Shown here piece by piece: positions 28,390 through 38,544 of a stretch of DNA of 64,000 nucleotides; the stretch's first letter is position 1; the number at the start of each line of letters is the position of its first letter. The DNA lies in contig NZ_CP089978.1 of assembly GCF_030674635.1 (NCBI RefSeq), positions 1,984,001-2,048,000 of the forward strand, written 5' to 3'. The notes under the pieces are model-generated. The model searched no databases. It worked only from the letters and a program-made list of their open reading frames with translations, and was not told the DNA's origin. Source of the stretch: Moraxella sp. ZY210820. Its GTDB lineage: Bacteria; Pseudomonadota; Gammaproteobacteria; Pseudomonadales; Moraxellaceae. The position numbers were made by a program, and so were the translations under genes.

Positions 28390-28423
28390 AAAAATGCACT
28401 TCCCAAAAAAGAAGTGCATTTTT
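28390..28423 (-). terminator. terminator between rplS and truB
   Basis: A perfect 13-bp stem AAAAATGCACTTC / GAAGTGCATTTTT around an 8-base loop, 22 bases after the rplS stop. It ends the rpsP-rimM-trmD-rplS operon. Confidence 0.88.
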
Positions 28424-28445
28424 GTCATAACAACAACTGCAAATA

Positions 28446-28823
28446 TTATTCAGCACTTGCCTTACGAGTAGGTAATTTTTCACGGATACGAGCCGCTTTA
28501 CCAGACAATTCACGAAGATAGTAAAGTTTCGCACGGCGAACATCACCACGACGTTTCACTTCGATTTTTGCAACAATTGGCGAATGTGTTTGGAATACAC
28601 GTTCAACACCTACGCCACTAGAAATTTTACGCACAGTAAACGCAGAATTTAAACCACGATTCTTCTTCGCAATGACCACACCTTCATACGCCTGTAAACG
28701 CTCACGGTCGCCTTCTTTTACTTTTACTGATACAACAACCGTATCACCTGGTGCAAATGCAGGAATATCAGTTTTTAACTGTGAATTTTCAACATGTTGA
28801 ACTAAAGGATGTTTACCACTCAT
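28446..28823 (-). CDS. rplS: 50S ribosomal protein L19
   Basis: 125 residues, typical length. Contains [40 protein letters not shown] and the C-terminal [19 protein letters not shown] stretch, all characteristic of L19 at the 30S-50S interface. A GGAG site precedes the ATG. Last gene of the rpsP operon. Confidence 0.97.
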   Translation of the reverse strand: MSGKHPLVQHVENSQLKTDIPAFAPGDTVVVSVKVKEGDRERLQAYEGVVIAKKNRGLNSAFTVRKISSGVGVERVFQTHSPIVAKIEVKRRGDVRRAKLYYLRELSGKAARIREKLPTRKASAE

Positions 28824-28955
28824 GTGGAGTTCTCCAAAAAATGCAAATAAGGTTTTACCTAATTGCGGAGGATAGAGGCTTCACGCATATCACTCGGTTA
28901 TATTTTTCTGTATAAATTATGATTTAATTTAAACAGAGCCTATGTGATTGAATAT

Positions 28956-29738
28956 TCAATCTTCTAAATCTTTCAGCCATTTTTTTTGCAATGCTGATAA
29001 CTCTACTTGTTCTACCAATTCTGGGCGACGTTGTAAAGTTCGTTGATAACGTTGCAAAAAACGCCATTTTTCAATCTTGGCATGATGTCCTGATTTTAAA
29101 ACATCTGGCACCGCCAATCCTTCAAAAGTATCTGGCTTGGTATATTGTGGACAGTCTAATAAACCATCAACAAAAGAATCTTGCACTGCAGATTGCTCAT
29201 CAGACATCGCTTCGGGCAAACGCCGAATTAAGCTATCTAATAACACCATTGCAGGTAATTCTCCACCCGAAAGCACATAATCACCAATCGAAAGTTCAAT
29301 ATCGACATAACGTTGAATTAAACGCTCATCGACCCCTTCATAGCGACCACAGAGTACAATCAAACTATCATACTGTTGCTGATATTGTTGCACCATTGTT
29401 TCGTTTAAAGTTTGACCTTGTGGCGACATATACATCACTGGTACATTATTTTTACCTGCTTGCTTTGCAAGCTGTTTGGCATGTTGAATTGCTTTGGCTA
29501 AAGGTTCAGCCATCATCACCATACCCGGCCCACCACCGAAAGGACGTTCATCGACCTTTTTATAGTTGCCTTGTGCAAAATCTCGTGGATTAATACATTC
29601 AATCTGTACTAAATTCCGCTTGACTGCACGTCCGCTGATTCCATATGCTGTAATCGCTTCAAACATTTCAGGGAATAATGTAATCACCGCAAACCATAAA
29701 TTTGGCTCACTTTGATTGGATATTGATTGTTGGTTCAA
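28956..29738 (-). CDS. trmD: tRNA (guanine(37)-N1)-methyltransferase
   Basis: SPOUT-class methyltransferase that makes m1G37 and prevents +1 frameshifting. The core begins at [17 protein letters not shown], with GGGPGMVM and the trefoil-knot segment [14 protein letters not shown]. No ATG is available at the N-terminus. A TTG at 29736-29738 overlaps the rimM stop as TTGA and is the likely start (260 residues, coupled translation); a TTG at 29753 is possible too. Confidence 0.94.
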   Translation of the reverse strand: MNQQSISNQSEPNLWFAVITLFPEMFEAITAYGISGRAVKRNLVQIECINPRDFAQGNYKKVDERPFGGGPGMVMMAEPLAKAIQHAKQLAKQAGKNNVPVMYMSPQGQTLNETMVQQYQQQYDSLIVLCGRYEGVDERLIQRYVDIELSIGDYVLSGGELPAMVLLDSLIRRLPEAMSDEQSAVQDSFVDGLLDCPQYTKPDTFEGLAVPDVLKSGHHAKIEKWRFLQRYQRTLQRRPELVEQVELSALQKKWLKDLED

Positions 29739-30286
29739 TAATCCACACCCCAATTAACATAAATACGACCTGCATCTAAATCAACGTTTTGTATTACATC
29801 AGAATGCCATGGAATCATACGCTCTTGAGTATCGACACTTTCAGCCGTTGCATGAACCAACATCACATCATTTGCTCCAGTTTCAAACATCTCATGAATA
29901 CGCCCTAAAATGGCTTCTTGTTCAGTTTCTTCATCAAAACCAATCACGGTTAAGCCTTTTAAATCTGACCAATAATATTCATCAATGCCTGCTTTAGGCA
30001 ACTGTGTTTTTGCAATCCAAATATTTGCACCAACTAATGTATCTGCCATTGTGCGGTTATCTACCCCTTTAATGGCGACCACTAAGCCTTTACCATGTGG
30101 TTTCCAACGTTTTACCGTTACCATTTGCCAACCTGATTTAGTTTCAAGCCACCACGGCAAATAGTCAAACATATTGCTCATCGGTTCGGTTTTGGAATAT
30201 ACCCATAACCAGCCATTTAGCCCATACGCAGAACGCAACTGCCCAATCAATATGCGATCTTCAGGTACATTCTCTATAGTACTCAT
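29735..30286 (-). CDS. rimM: 16S rRNA processing protein RimM
   Basis: 183 residues. An N-terminal RimM domain ([20 protein letters not shown]) is followed by a PRC-barrel with [15 protein letters not shown] and ends in WGVDY. It binds S19 and helps 30S head maturation. It sits between rpsP and trmD as in most gammaproteobacteria and overlaps trmD by the TTGA junction. Confidence 0.96.
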   Translation of the reverse strand: MSTIENVPEDRILIGQLRSAYGLNGWLWVYSKTEPMSNMFDYLPWWLETKSGWQMVTVKRWKPHGKGLVVAIKGVDNRTMADTLVGANIWIAKTQLPKAGIDEYYWSDLKGLTVIGFDEETEQEAILGRIHEMFETGANDVMLVHATAESVDTQERMIPWHSDVIQNVDLDAGRIYVNWGVDY

Positions 30287-30321
30287 GTTTAACCTTATTG
30301 CAATTTATGTTTTGCTTAGAC

Positions 30322-30573
30322 TTAAGCTGCTTGTTTTTTAGCTTGTTTAGCTAGATCAGCAACACGATCAGATGATTGTGCACCTTTTTCAGTCCAATAA
30401 GCTAAACGGTCTAAATCTAAACGTAATTTTTCAGATTGACCTTGTGCTAATGGGTTATAAAAACCGATACGCTCAATAAAACGACCATCACGTGCGTTGC
30501 GACTGTCAGTTACAACGATTTGATAGAACGGACGCTTTTTAGCACCACCGCGTGCTAGACGAATAACGACCAT
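30322..30573 (-). CDS. rpsP: 30S ribosomal protein S16
   Basis: 83 residues from the ATG at 30573 (GAGAG upstream), beginning [20 protein letters not shown], the standard S16 N-terminus. A longer frame to 30606 has no support. First gene of the rpsP-rimM-trmD-rplS operon. Confidence 0.97.
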   Translation of the reverse strand: MVVIRLARGGAKKRPFYQIVVTDSRNARDGRFIERIGFYNPLAQGQSEKLRLDLDRLAYWTEKGAQSSDRVADLAKQAKKQAA

Positions 30574-30673
30574 AATAGTACTCTCATTAAAAAACAATCC
30601 CATCACAAACCAGTTTTGGGATATATGAAATCTAACCTAATAAGTTAGACAGACTAGCTTTGTATTATAACAA

Positions 30674-30710
30674 AAAAACATCGATAACAGCAAGTGTTAT
30701 CGATGTTTTT
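30674..30710. terminator. terminator of the minor-pilin operon
   Basis: A 16-bp perfect stem around a GCAAG loop with A and T runs at its ends. It lies 16 bases past the stop of the last pilin gene and upstream of rpsP, so it insulates the two operons. Confidence 0.9.
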
Positions 30711-30725
30711 CATGGACTTAATCTC

Positions 30726-31163
30726 TTAATTACCTTCCCATGTGGAAGTTGCTGATAGAGTACAATTGTCAGACCCCTTAGTCCAGCATTTATGCCCTTG
30801 TCCATTCAAACGCAATGAACCATTGCCTTTCTGACGTTCAGTTGCAATTGGCGTTGCCACTAGAACCCAATCCGATGGGCGGGACGCTCCTGATGGTGTC
30901 CATGTTAAACTCAATGTATACAGCGGTTTATCTGTTGGATAGTTCGCCTTGCCAAAATCTGCAATAGTTTTACCACTATCATACACCTTATTCGCCACTT
31001 TATAACGTTGAATATTTTGTGCTACACGCATCATTTCTTGTTGCATATCTACACGATGACCACGTATGATATAATCTTGATATGCTGGATAAGCAATTGA
31101 AGCTAATACTGCAATAATTGCAATCACAATCATCAATTCAATTAAAGTAAACCCTTTTTGCAT
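30726..31163 (-). CDS. type IV pilin-like protein (PilE-type minor pilin)
   Basis: 145 residues from the ATG at 31163, which shares one base with the previous stop (TAATG). The class III leader is MQKG with cleavage before Phe5, followed by the pilin helix [20 protein letters not shown]. Glu at position +5 needed for assembly is present. The globular C-terminal part has two Cys ([11 protein letters not shown]) that can form a short disulfide loop. Last gene of the fimU-pilV-pilW-pilX-pilY1 operon, in the place of PilE. Confidence 0.88.
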   Translation of the reverse strand: MQKGFTLIELMIVIAIIAVLASIAYPAYQDYIIRGHRVDMQQEMMRVAQNIQRYKVANKVYDSGKTIADFGKANYPTDKPLYTLSLTWTPSGASRPSDWVLVATPIATERQKGNGSLRLNGQGHKCWTKGSDNCTLSATSTWEGN

Positions 31164-31657
31164 TACCAATTCTCCGAAGCTGTACCACAGTTTGCATGAG
31201 TTGAAACTGCATTCGTTGTACGAGTCATACAACGAACACCATCACTTCTCATCAATAAATCATAGTTTTTAGCTTGCTCTTTCGGATTAATACGCGTAGC
31301 ACTAATACCCCACGCAAAACCAGTCGCATTCGCAGCATTTAATGCTCCATTATTCGCCAAATCAACAACGGTAATGGTGTACTTTGGTGCATTTACTGGT
31401 ACTCGGAATGAGTTACCACCACAAGTTGCATTTTGACTAATATTCACAGATGGACAAAAGTTACGAAAGCTAAAATTACGCATTTTATGACGTTCAAGTT
31501 CTGTCGCTAACTTTTGAATCTCTTGTTGAGCAACCGCCAAATCTTTTTTACGGATATATTGTTCATAGCTTGGTAAGGCAATGGCGGCAATAATTGCCAC
31601 CACCACCACCACCACCATGACTTCTATTAAGGTAAAACCTTGTATTTTTTTCATCAT
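31163..31657 (-). CDS. type IV pilin-like protein (minor pilin)
   Basis: 164 residues. The prepilin leader MMKKIQG is cleaved before FTLIEVM, and the hydrophobic helix contains six consecutive Val encoded by a (GTG)n microsatellite. The globular domain has four Cys (NFCPS, ATCGG, VRCMT, NCGTA). It follows pilY1 with 8 bases between. Probably one of the tip-complex minor pilins; assignment to PilE or to a second pilin type is not certain. Confidence 0.85.
   Translation of the reverse strand: MMKKIQGFTLIEVMVVVVVVAIIAAIALPSYEQYIRKKDLAVAQQEIQKLATELERHKMRNFSFRNFCPSVNISQNATCGGNSFRVPVNAPKYTITVVDLANNGALNAANATGFAWGISATRINPKEQAKNYDLLMRSDGVRCMTRTTNAVSTHANCGTASENW
31597..31617. repeat. (CCA)7 trinucleotide microsatellite
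   Basis: Seven perfect CCA units, read on the coding strand as Val codons in the membrane helix of the minor pilin. Slippage would change the helix length by whole residues without a frameshift. A related Gly/Ala-coding trinucleotide tract lies at about 31740-31770 at the end of pilY1. Confidence 0.75.
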
Positions 31658-31665
31658 GTATTTCC

Positions 31666-34600
31666 TTAACGGCTTTCATACCAACGTAATTGCTTGATAC
31701 TAGCAGGTTGTTGCCACTTTGTGTTAAATGGATTTTCTGGACCACCAGCACCACCAGCACCACCACCACCAGTATTAACAATAGAAGTGTTTGGACCTCC
31801 ACCCAGTGCTGTGTTAATATTACCAGAACCAACTTTAGCTCTCATCTCACTTGCACGAGTTTCAAAACCGTGCTTATCTTGTTCACAGCGACCCGTTGGT
31901 AAGCAGTATTGATATAAATAAGTTGTACCACGTACACCACCACCACACGCCGAGCTATTACCATTTTCATCTTTATTATACACATTGACGAATAATAAAT
32001 CTGTTAAAGCATAAGCATCATTCAATACTTTATAACGACCATAGCTTTCTGACTGGGTATTGTCAGGGAAGGTATATTTCCAACCACGATTAAACAAGGT
32101 TTTACCATTTTCAGTAACTACCTGTGGGACACCATCAGTGAAGTTAGACACTTTTATGCGACCATTATCCGCCAACGGCTCTGCTGTAAAACTTGAAGTA
32201 AAGAGTGATGTTTTACCTACATCATTGTCATAGATAACATATACACCATCTTCTGCTGTTTCACGTGTACGTGAAGCCCCTTGCACGCTTTTCTCAATAC
32301 CAGCCAAAGGAGAACTACTATCACCCGAACCTAGAGCAACAACAAGGAAACGTTGTCCGTTGCCCGATGAGCCACTTGCAGTATGAACTGACAAACTTGG
32401 CATGTTGTAGAAACGTGGACTCTTACCGTCTGTTTTATTTTCATTCATAATGCGTGTAACACGATGACCAAAACTTGCGGTATTATTTTCTGTTTTTTGT
32501 GATTCATTGTTTAAGTCAATACGGAATACTTGACCACCCAAATCACCAAAATACAAGTTATCTACCAAACCATCACCATCACGGTCTAAGGTATTGATAC
32601 GGCTCACAACGCTATAACGTAAATTTGCGTCTTGTGTTAATCGTACATTGTTACCAGTAGTGTTGTGGCTACTTGCCCACCATAATAATTTACCATTGGC
32701 AGCGTCAAACATATAAACACCCGCACCTTTGCCATTGGTTTGTTGATACGTGGTATTTTCATAGCCAGTATCATAACCACCGCCGACAAACATCACCAGT
32801 TTACGCTGACCATTCCAACGTACATAGCCTAAAGTCGGTTTAGACCAACTCTGCCCCATATGTTGTAATTGTGGATAAGACAATGCTTCATCACCCGTAT
32901 GAATGGTTTGCGTTGCAGGGTCGATATGGAATTTCATTTTAGGCGCATTCATATTCGCTAAATCTAAAGCATAATAGCTTTGACCACCCATACGTAAGCC
33001 ACCGTACACCCACTGTACGCCACGCAAATTTAAGGTACTTTTTTCATTATCATCTTCTGTTAATTCAGAGTCACCAACTGTCAAAGTCGTATCACGGTCT
33101 GACACAGGCACATATTGTGTATGAGCCACCCACGGTGCGTCAATACCATAGAACATATTCGCTCGACCACCCGCAGTCGAAGTTTCCGCCAACAACGCTT
33201 GTGGTTGTCTTTCTATCATTTCATTTGGAATAAAGGCAAATTTTTCTTTACCTGTTTTACTGTCCACAACGTGTAAAATACCTTGTGTACTACCGAATAA
33301 TAAATAATCTTCACGTGTATTTTCCTTAACCGTAGGTTGTAGCACACCATTTACACGTTGTGTTTCCACCAAGCCTTTTTGAGTGAGCAAAATTGGGCTT
33401 GAGTGCATAGTTGCACCCACTTGACGTAATTCAGCTTTTTCACTCAATTTATTTTGGGCAACCTCTTCCGTCTCTCCCACATTGTAACCCAAAGCGTTGA
33501 GCCAGTAGTTACGCTTAGTAGTGTCCTCTTTCAAAGAACCCGTATATAATTTTTCAACCGTTACCGTTTGCAACTCTGTACTATTTTTAGCCACACCACC
33601 TTCCATTTTACGGTTGGTGAAAATAATACGACCAATACCTGACGCAATATTTGCTTGATTTTGTAAGGCAAGTTTAGATTTAAGACCATCATCCCAAAGT
33701 CCAGTCAGCACACTATTTAAGCTACCGTCGGCTCTAAATAAATTATCACCAGCTTTATTTTTTAACACGCCATCCGTTACGCTATATTTGTTCATATCAC
33801 CTGTCCACAACTGTTGAGCAAGGTCTGGACGTGGCGTAAATGAACCGTAATACGCTGTATCTGACACACGACCCACCAATAGCGCATCGACAGGAATAGT
33901 TGGCGCTCCTGTTGTTACTGGGCTAAATTTAGTTTTAATATCTTTAGCAACTGAAAGGAAACTATTAATTACATCTTTTGCATCTTCTGCATAAAAGAAA
34001 CCACCCTCACCATAGCCACCAACATTTTTTAAATCAGGATGTGATTTTTCAGCAAAATTACATGCATTTTTAATAGTTCGTTTCTCAATTTTACTACAAT
34101 TATAGTACTCTCTAGGCTTTCCTTCATTATCTACCAAAGTAACCTTCTTATCTTTTGCCTCAATAAAATCTGCACCAAAACCAACTAGAGCAGTTTTTAT
34201 CGATACACCTTGTGGATTAAGGGCTGGATTATTTAATCGTTTAGCTAATTCACTCGCAGGTCCCATACCTTCATCATTTGTACTCTCCAAATACTTCGTT
34301 GTATCTGAGAATGCTGATGCTACTGTTGGAAAGTCACCTGCTTTATTCCCCAATGCAGCACGCATTAGATACTGTGAATTATTCGCATTATTGGGTTCAC
34401 CATCTGTTAAGAAGTAAATTGCTTGACCACTACATTCACGTCCTACAGCAGGTAATGGTGATTTATAATTCTGTAAATCAGCCTGTTTGGTAGCAACAAC
34501 AGATTGAGCAAAGCCAGAGTAATTATTATTATAATCATCACCTAGAGCATTTACGGTTATCGTATCATTTGCTTTATATAAACAATAGGTATCAACATTT

Positions 34601-35553
34601 TTAGCTCCCGTCCAAACTAGACCATTTAAGCCACGACATTTTTGTGCTCCTGTAAACCCCTCATTATTTTTAGCATCATTGAAATTTTTTGTCAATGTAG
34701 AACCAGCGATACCTGTACACGCTCCTGTTGCATCTACATTTAACTCACTAATTGGATCAGTTAATTTAGAAGGTCGAGCATCTTTACGTCCACAGTAATA
34801 ATATGTCGAAAGATTATTAGGATCTTTAGCTACCCATAATTGGCGTGTATGCTCTATTTTTGGATTTTCTACTACAGTATTTGTCCCCATAAAATAAGCT
34901 GCTGCTTCAGCAAATGAAGAAGCCGTTGGAGTTGGACCACTTCCTCCTAATCCAGCAACGTATGTCTTGATTCTAGTTCTATGTTCTTGCGTCAAAGGGG
35001 CTGCTTCAATTTTAATCGAACCTTTACCATTGCCACTAAATTGCCCCACAGCAATATGTATAGAATCATCTAATTGATTACTGTCCATTAATGCAAATAC
35101 TGCATCTTTTAGTTTCGTCATACGGTCATAATGTTTTGTTCTCGTATCTATTCTAAAATACCCATCTTGACCATAGCAGAATGCGCGATCATAACTTGGG
35201 GTAGTATTACTTTTATCACGACCTACATATTTTCGCAATTCTGCTTTATTAGCTTCAGAATAACTAAAACCATTGTTAAAATAATCTACACTATTTAAAT
35301 TACTGTATGATACTGAAGCTTTAATCCATCCACCATTGCTAGGCCAATCCATAGGTATAACAGCTTTAACATCACAGCCCACCATTGAGCCAGAAGTATC
35401 AAGCATCATCACAATAATTTTTTGTGCTTTATCAGGCACAGTATAAATTTCAATATCACTTGCTTGGCTAGTTGTCACACTTGTACCTGCGACAGCTAGA
35501 CCAATCGCGGTCGCCATAGATAAACTGAGTTGTTTTAAATTAAATTTTTTCAT
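31666..35553 (-). CDS. pilY1: type IV pilus tip adhesin/biogenesis protein PilY1
   Basis: 1295 residues with a Sec signal peptide (cleavage near residue 32, SQAS-DI). The N-terminal von Willebrand A-like domain has the MIDAS residues Asp52, Ser54 and Ser56 in LDTSGSM. The C-terminal PilY1 beta-propeller (about 690-1180) has a calcium loop LDRDGDGLVDNLYFGD near residue 990. The extreme C-terminus has a Gly/Ala-rich tract (GGGGAGGAGG) before a short conserved end, which is unusual. It works at the pilus tip with the minor pilins in adhesion, extension and surface sensing. Confidence 0.92.
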   Translation of the reverse strand: MKKFNLKQLSLSMATAIGLAVAGTSVTTSQASDIEIYTVPDKAQKIIVMMLDTSGSMVGCDVKAVIPMDWPSNGGWIKASVSYSNLNSVDYFNNGFSYSEANKAELRKYVGRDKSNTTPSYDRAFCYGQDGYFRIDTRTKHYDRMTKLKDAVFALMDSNQLDDSIHIAVGQFSGNGKGSIKIEAAPLTQEHRTRIKTYVAGLGGSGPTPTASSFAEAAAYFMGTNTVVENPKIEHTRQLWVAKDPNNLSTYYYCGRKDARPSKLTDPISELNVDATGACTGIAGSTLTKNFNDAKNNEGFTGAQKCRGLNGLVWTGAKNVDTYCLYKANDTITVNALGDDYNNNYSGFAQSVVATKQADLQNYKSPLPAVGRECSGQAIYFLTDGEPNNANNSQYLMRAALGNKAGDFPTVASAFSDTTKYLESTNDEGMGPASELAKRLNNPALNPQGVSIKTALVGFGADFIEAKDKKVTLVDNEGKPREYYNCSKIEKRTIKNACNFAEKSHPDLKNVGGYGEGGFFYAEDAKDVINSFLSVAKDIKTKFSPVTTGAPTIPVDALLVGRVSDTAYYGSFTPRPDLAQQLWTGDMNKYSVTDGVLKNKAGDNLFRADGSLNSVLTGLWDDGLKSKLALQNQANIASGIGRIIFTNRKMEGGVAKNSTELQTVTVEKLYTGSLKEDTTKRNYWLNALGYNVGETEEVAQNKLSEKAELRQVGATMHSSPILLTQKGLVETQRVNGVLQPTVKENTREDYLLFGSTQGILHVVDSKTGKEKFAFIPNEMIERQPQALLAETSTAGGRANMFYGIDAPWVAHTQYVPVSDRDTTLTVGDSELTEDDNEKSTLNLRGVQWVYGGLRMGGQSYYALDLANMNAPKMKFHIDPATQTIHTGDEALSYPQLQHMGQSWSKPTLGYVRWNGQRKLVMFVGGGYDTGYENTTYQQTNGKGAGVYMFDAANGKLLWWASSHNTTGNNVRLTQDANLRYSVVSRINTLDRDGDGLVDNLYFGDLGGQVFRIDLNNESQKTENNTASFGHRVTRIMNENKTDGKSPRFYNMPSLSVHTASGSSGNGQRFLVVALGSGDSSSPLAGIEKSVQGASRTRETAEDGVYVIYDNDVGKTSLFTSSFTAEPLADNGRIKVSNFTDGVPQVVTENGKTLFNRGWKYTFPDNTQSESYGRYKVLNDAYALTDLLFVNVYNKDENGNSSACGGGVRGTTYLYQYCLPTGRCEQDKHGFETRASEMRAKVGSGNINTALGGGPNTSIVNTGGGGAGGAGGPENPFNTKWQQPASIKQLRWYESR

Positions 35554-35586
35554 ATTTTATCTCACTATCAGTTGTATAATCTCTGA

Positions 35587-36360
35587 TTATGGGTTTGTTG
35601 CATTTGACGATGAGCCAGTCGTACCAGCGAGGGATGCTCTTCTTGCAGCAAGATTACTATTTTCCAGATCCGTACCTACTTGATATTCGGCATATTGCAC
35701 ATTGTACGGCACATTTAAATTACGGAAACACGCTGCAACGTTGTCCGCCACAGTAGTCATTGCAGTACGTCTAAAACAGTCTTGAATCTGTTGTTGCGTT
35801 ACGCTGGAAAAAGTCGGCATAATCGACACCACTGTTGCCGCCATCGTTTTCATATTAGCATAGCTTGTTGAACCACCACCAACACTACTACCCTCTTGCA
35901 TATTACTGAATGTATTTCCTGAACTGCTGGCACCACCAATAACTTTACGTAAGTACACTTGTGATACTACGGCATCTCGCCCTGTCGCAAAGTCATTTGC
36001 TCTACAATAACCACGTGTACCCAATTTTGACGAGCCTATCACACTCGAACGGTTTACAGCAAAGATGTTGGCTTGGTTTCTTAAATAACAAAATACCAGC
36101 TCATCTTCTGTGTTTCCTGCCACATCAAAATGACCATACATTTGTTGTGCAGTCAAACGTGCTGTAACTTTGGTTGGGTCTTGTAGGTTAAAAATTGCCG
36201 CATCGCTACTTTCAACTAAAATATTGCTAATTTGGCTACTGGTTGATAAGCGTAAACCGAGCATACTACCACGCATAGCAATCGTACCGACAATAGTAAT
36301 CAATAACAATACTACCAATACAATGATGAGTGTTGAACCTTGTTGATGTTTAATATTCAT
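35587..36360 (-). CDS. pilX: minor pilin assembly protein PilX
   Basis: 257 residues with leader MNIKHQQG cleaved before STLIIVLVVLLLITIVG. Glu at +5 is replaced by Ile, a feature of PilX/GspK-like tip proteins. Long globular domain with Gly/Ser-rich loop. Lies between pilW (3-base gap) and pilY1 (33-base gap), as in Pseudomonas and Acinetobacter. Confidence 0.88.
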   Translation of the reverse strand: MNIKHQQGSTLIIVLVVLLLITIVGTIAMRGSMLGLRLSTSSQISNILVESSDAAIFNLQDPTKVTARLTAQQMYGHFDVAGNTEDELVFCYLRNQANIFAVNRSSVIGSSKLGTRGYCRANDFATGRDAVVSQVYLRKVIGGASSSGNTFSNMQEGSSVGGGSTSYANMKTMAATVVSIMPTFSSVTQQQIQDCFRRTAMTTVADNVAACFRNLNVPYNVQYAEYQVGTDLENSNLAARRASLAGTTGSSSNATNP

Positions 36361-36363
36361 AGT

Positions 36364-37410
36364 TTAGTTCCCGCTCCCTTGAGCATTACGCAATGCAACC
36401 ACTTGACTAAAGGCTTCTCGCAAACGCTTTGTACCTGTATTATCTGTATTGATTTGTACCGTCGTTCCTGCAACATCATAACGTCTCGTCGCATCAATAT
36501 TATCATCGTTACCCACACTTTCATTGGAACGTACCAATATGCCTAACTCCACCGATACCACATTTTCAGTCGCATTCGTATATTGATTAATCGGCATATA
36601 ACGAATACTGCCTGCCGCATTTTTAACACCTAAACGTACTTTAAAAGCTTCAATATCAGGAATCAGTACAATCGCATTACTATTATCCGGTGTCCCCGGA
36701 ACAGATGCAACCCCCCCTGAATTATTGATAAGTTGTCCGCCAATATTGTCAATCCCTGTGCTACTTTTAGCTACAGCATCATAATATGATGCATCGCAGT
36801 ATAAGGCATAGCGTGTACCATCAGCATTTTGTTGTGAAGCAGGCATTAAATCTACATAAAAACGGTGTACAGACACATAGCGTGAGTCAGGATTTTTACT
36901 TCTGAAACTAATATCTCTCCCTTCACAATCAACCATCGTTGAAATAAAATTAGCAGGGGTACTACGGTCATAACTCGGCATATATTGTATGGCTAAACTA
37001 TCACTTTCAGCCAATACACCTCTGACAGCAGCTCTTTGCCCTGTTTGTGTAAAAGGTTGTGCAGCTCTCTGAGATGTCGCAGTTACAGGGAAATTATTTG
37101 CATTAAATATAATACCACTACCTAAGTCATTCAATTTCACTTGTTGTGTTTCTGTGCTATTTAAATTTGCATGACGCACAAAATAGGTTAATTGATTTAA
37201 ACCAAAAATTGCACTCTCTTGGACACTACCCATACCTTGCTGTACATTTAATGCACGCTGACCACCAATAAAGATCGCTAAAGCCGCCGCAACAACCAGC
37301 ATACCTAGTATGATGGCAATCATTAATTCAATTAAGGTAAAACCTGCTTGCTTACCCATTGCACGTAAATTACTCGCAAATATACGTTGTTGTTTACTAT
37401 ACTTAGTCAT
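36364..37410 (-). CDS. pilW: minor pilin PilW
   Basis: 348 residues. The prepilin leader ends KQAG before [20 protein letters not shown]. The annotated start gives a 22-residue leader; an internal ATG at 37359 (MGKQAG) would give a short leader but lacks support from the overlap with pilV. The large globular domain is typical of PilW. Overlaps pilV by 8 bases, so the two are translationally coupled. Confidence 0.9.
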   Translation of the reverse strand: MTKYSKQQRIFASNLRAMGKQAGFTLIELMIAIILGMLVVAAALAIFIGGQRALNVQQGMGSVQESAIFGLNQLTYFVRHANLNSTETQQVKLNDLGSGIIFNANNFPVTATSQRAAQPFTQTGQRAAVRGVLAESDSLAIQYMPSYDRSTPANFISTMVDCEGRDISFRSKNPDSRYVSVHRFYVDLMPASQQNADGTRYALYCDASYYDAVAKSSTGIDNIGGQLINNSGGVASVPGTPDNSNAIVLIPDIEAFKVRLGVKNAAGSIRYMPINQYTNATENVVSVELGILVRSNESVGNDDNIDATRRYDVAGTTVQINTDNTGTKRLREAFSQVVALRNAQGSGN

Positions 37411-37912
37411 AATTGTACGCCTCTAAAATAATACATTTCGCATTTGGTACATAAGTTGTGCCATTGGTACAATCATTCTCACCTGTACCATTAGTTGGCG
37501 TAGTATCTTCCCAAGCAACATAAATACACGCACGTCTTGACGTAATACCTTGACAATTACGCACGGCAACACTCATACCCATCTCTGTTGCACGTTGTTG
37601 CACTTGAGCAAAATCATATTGAGCAAGCTGTGCAGGCGTACAATAGCTTGTGGCACAAGTATTATTATTACTATTAGCTGTTGCTCCGCTCGCCCCAGTA
37701 TAGTTACCTTGATAAGTAATTAAACCATCACGATTAACACGCATACGCTCTGCTAAATCTCGTGCTAAACTGACCGCTTGTACGTTGTTATTCGCCTCTA
37801 AAGACGCATTAATCGCTCTTAATTGTAAGGCTGCAAAACCTAATACCGCTACACCTAACAGTACCAATGCAACCAAGACTTCTAATAAACCGACACCTTG
37901 TTGGGATTTCAT
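37403..37912 (-). CDS. pilV: minor pilin PilV
   Basis: 169 residues, leader MKSQQG, then VGLLEVLVALVLLGVAVLGF with Glu at +5. The segment LARDLAERMRVNRDG is characteristic of PilV. Four Cys in the globular part may form disulfides. Overlaps pilW. Confidence 0.92.
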   Translation of the reverse strand: MKSQQGVGLLEVLVALVLLGVAVLGFAALQLRAINASLEANNNVQAVSLARDLAERMRVNRDGLITYQGNYTGASGATANSNNNTCATSYCTPAQLAQYDFAQVQQRATEMGMSVAVRNCQGITSRRACIYVAWEDTTPTNGTGENDCTNGTTYVPNAKCIILEAYNYD

Positions 37913-37925
37913 ATTTTATTCTCTC

Positions 37926-38396
37926 TTATCTTGATGGGCACTCTGTTGCATTGCGTAACAACTGGACAGCACCATGTTGATAAAGCATAATCACCGCTTT
38001 GGCTTCTGCATTACTTCTATGACCTAACAATAAACAACTTTCTGTTGCATTACCCGCTAAATTTGGCAAACGTCCCATGTAGTTAAATTGAATACTACTT
38101 GCAGGTGCAGTATCCCATTGTACATTAGCATTTGAAATCTGCCATGTACGTACAATATCACTTGTTTGACGATGGCTCGGTGCTGCACCAATATACACAT
38201 TAACACGTTTCATAATCGCCTCAGCACGAGCTTCATTCATTGTAGCAACAAAACTTTTTGCTTCTTGTTGTACTTCAAATTTACGTTTCATATCAATCAT
38301 CGATGGTGCTGCAATCATCGCTAAAACAGCAATAATCGCAATCACAATCATCATTTCGATGAGTGTAAAACCTTTTTGTTGTTTATAAGTCATCAT
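37926..38396 (-). CDS. fimU: minor pilin FimU/GspH-type
   Basis: 156 residues (start at 38396 or the adjacent ATG at 38393). Leader ends KQQKG before [20 protein letters not shown], followed by the helix RKFEVQQEAKSFVATMNEAR. Two Cys near the C-terminus. First gene of the minor-pilin operon. Together with PilV, PilW, PilX and the PilE-type proteins it primes pilus assembly and carries PilY1. FimT is the alternative name for a related protein. Confidence 0.87.
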   Translation of the reverse strand: MMTYKQQKGFTLIEMMIVIAIIAVLAMIAAPSMIDMKRKFEVQQEAKSFVATMNEARAEAIMKRVNVYIGAAPSHRQTSDIVRTWQISNANVQWDTAPASSIQFNYMGRLPNLAGNATESCLLLGHRSNAEAKAVIMLYQHGAVQLLRNATECPSR

Positions 38397-38544
38397 AACT
38401 TGAAAACTCTACCCATTTTTACCTATTTTATATGATAATATAAATCCGTTCCATTCTGTAGCATTATGTGATAAAACTTACATTTTTATAGATAAACGGT
38501 TAATCCTTTAACCAATCATGAATAAATCATAGATATGAACTATT

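Noticed and set aside
28298-28549. 83-codon frame overlapping truB and rplS
   Set aside because: Covers the terminator between two certain genes in another frame.
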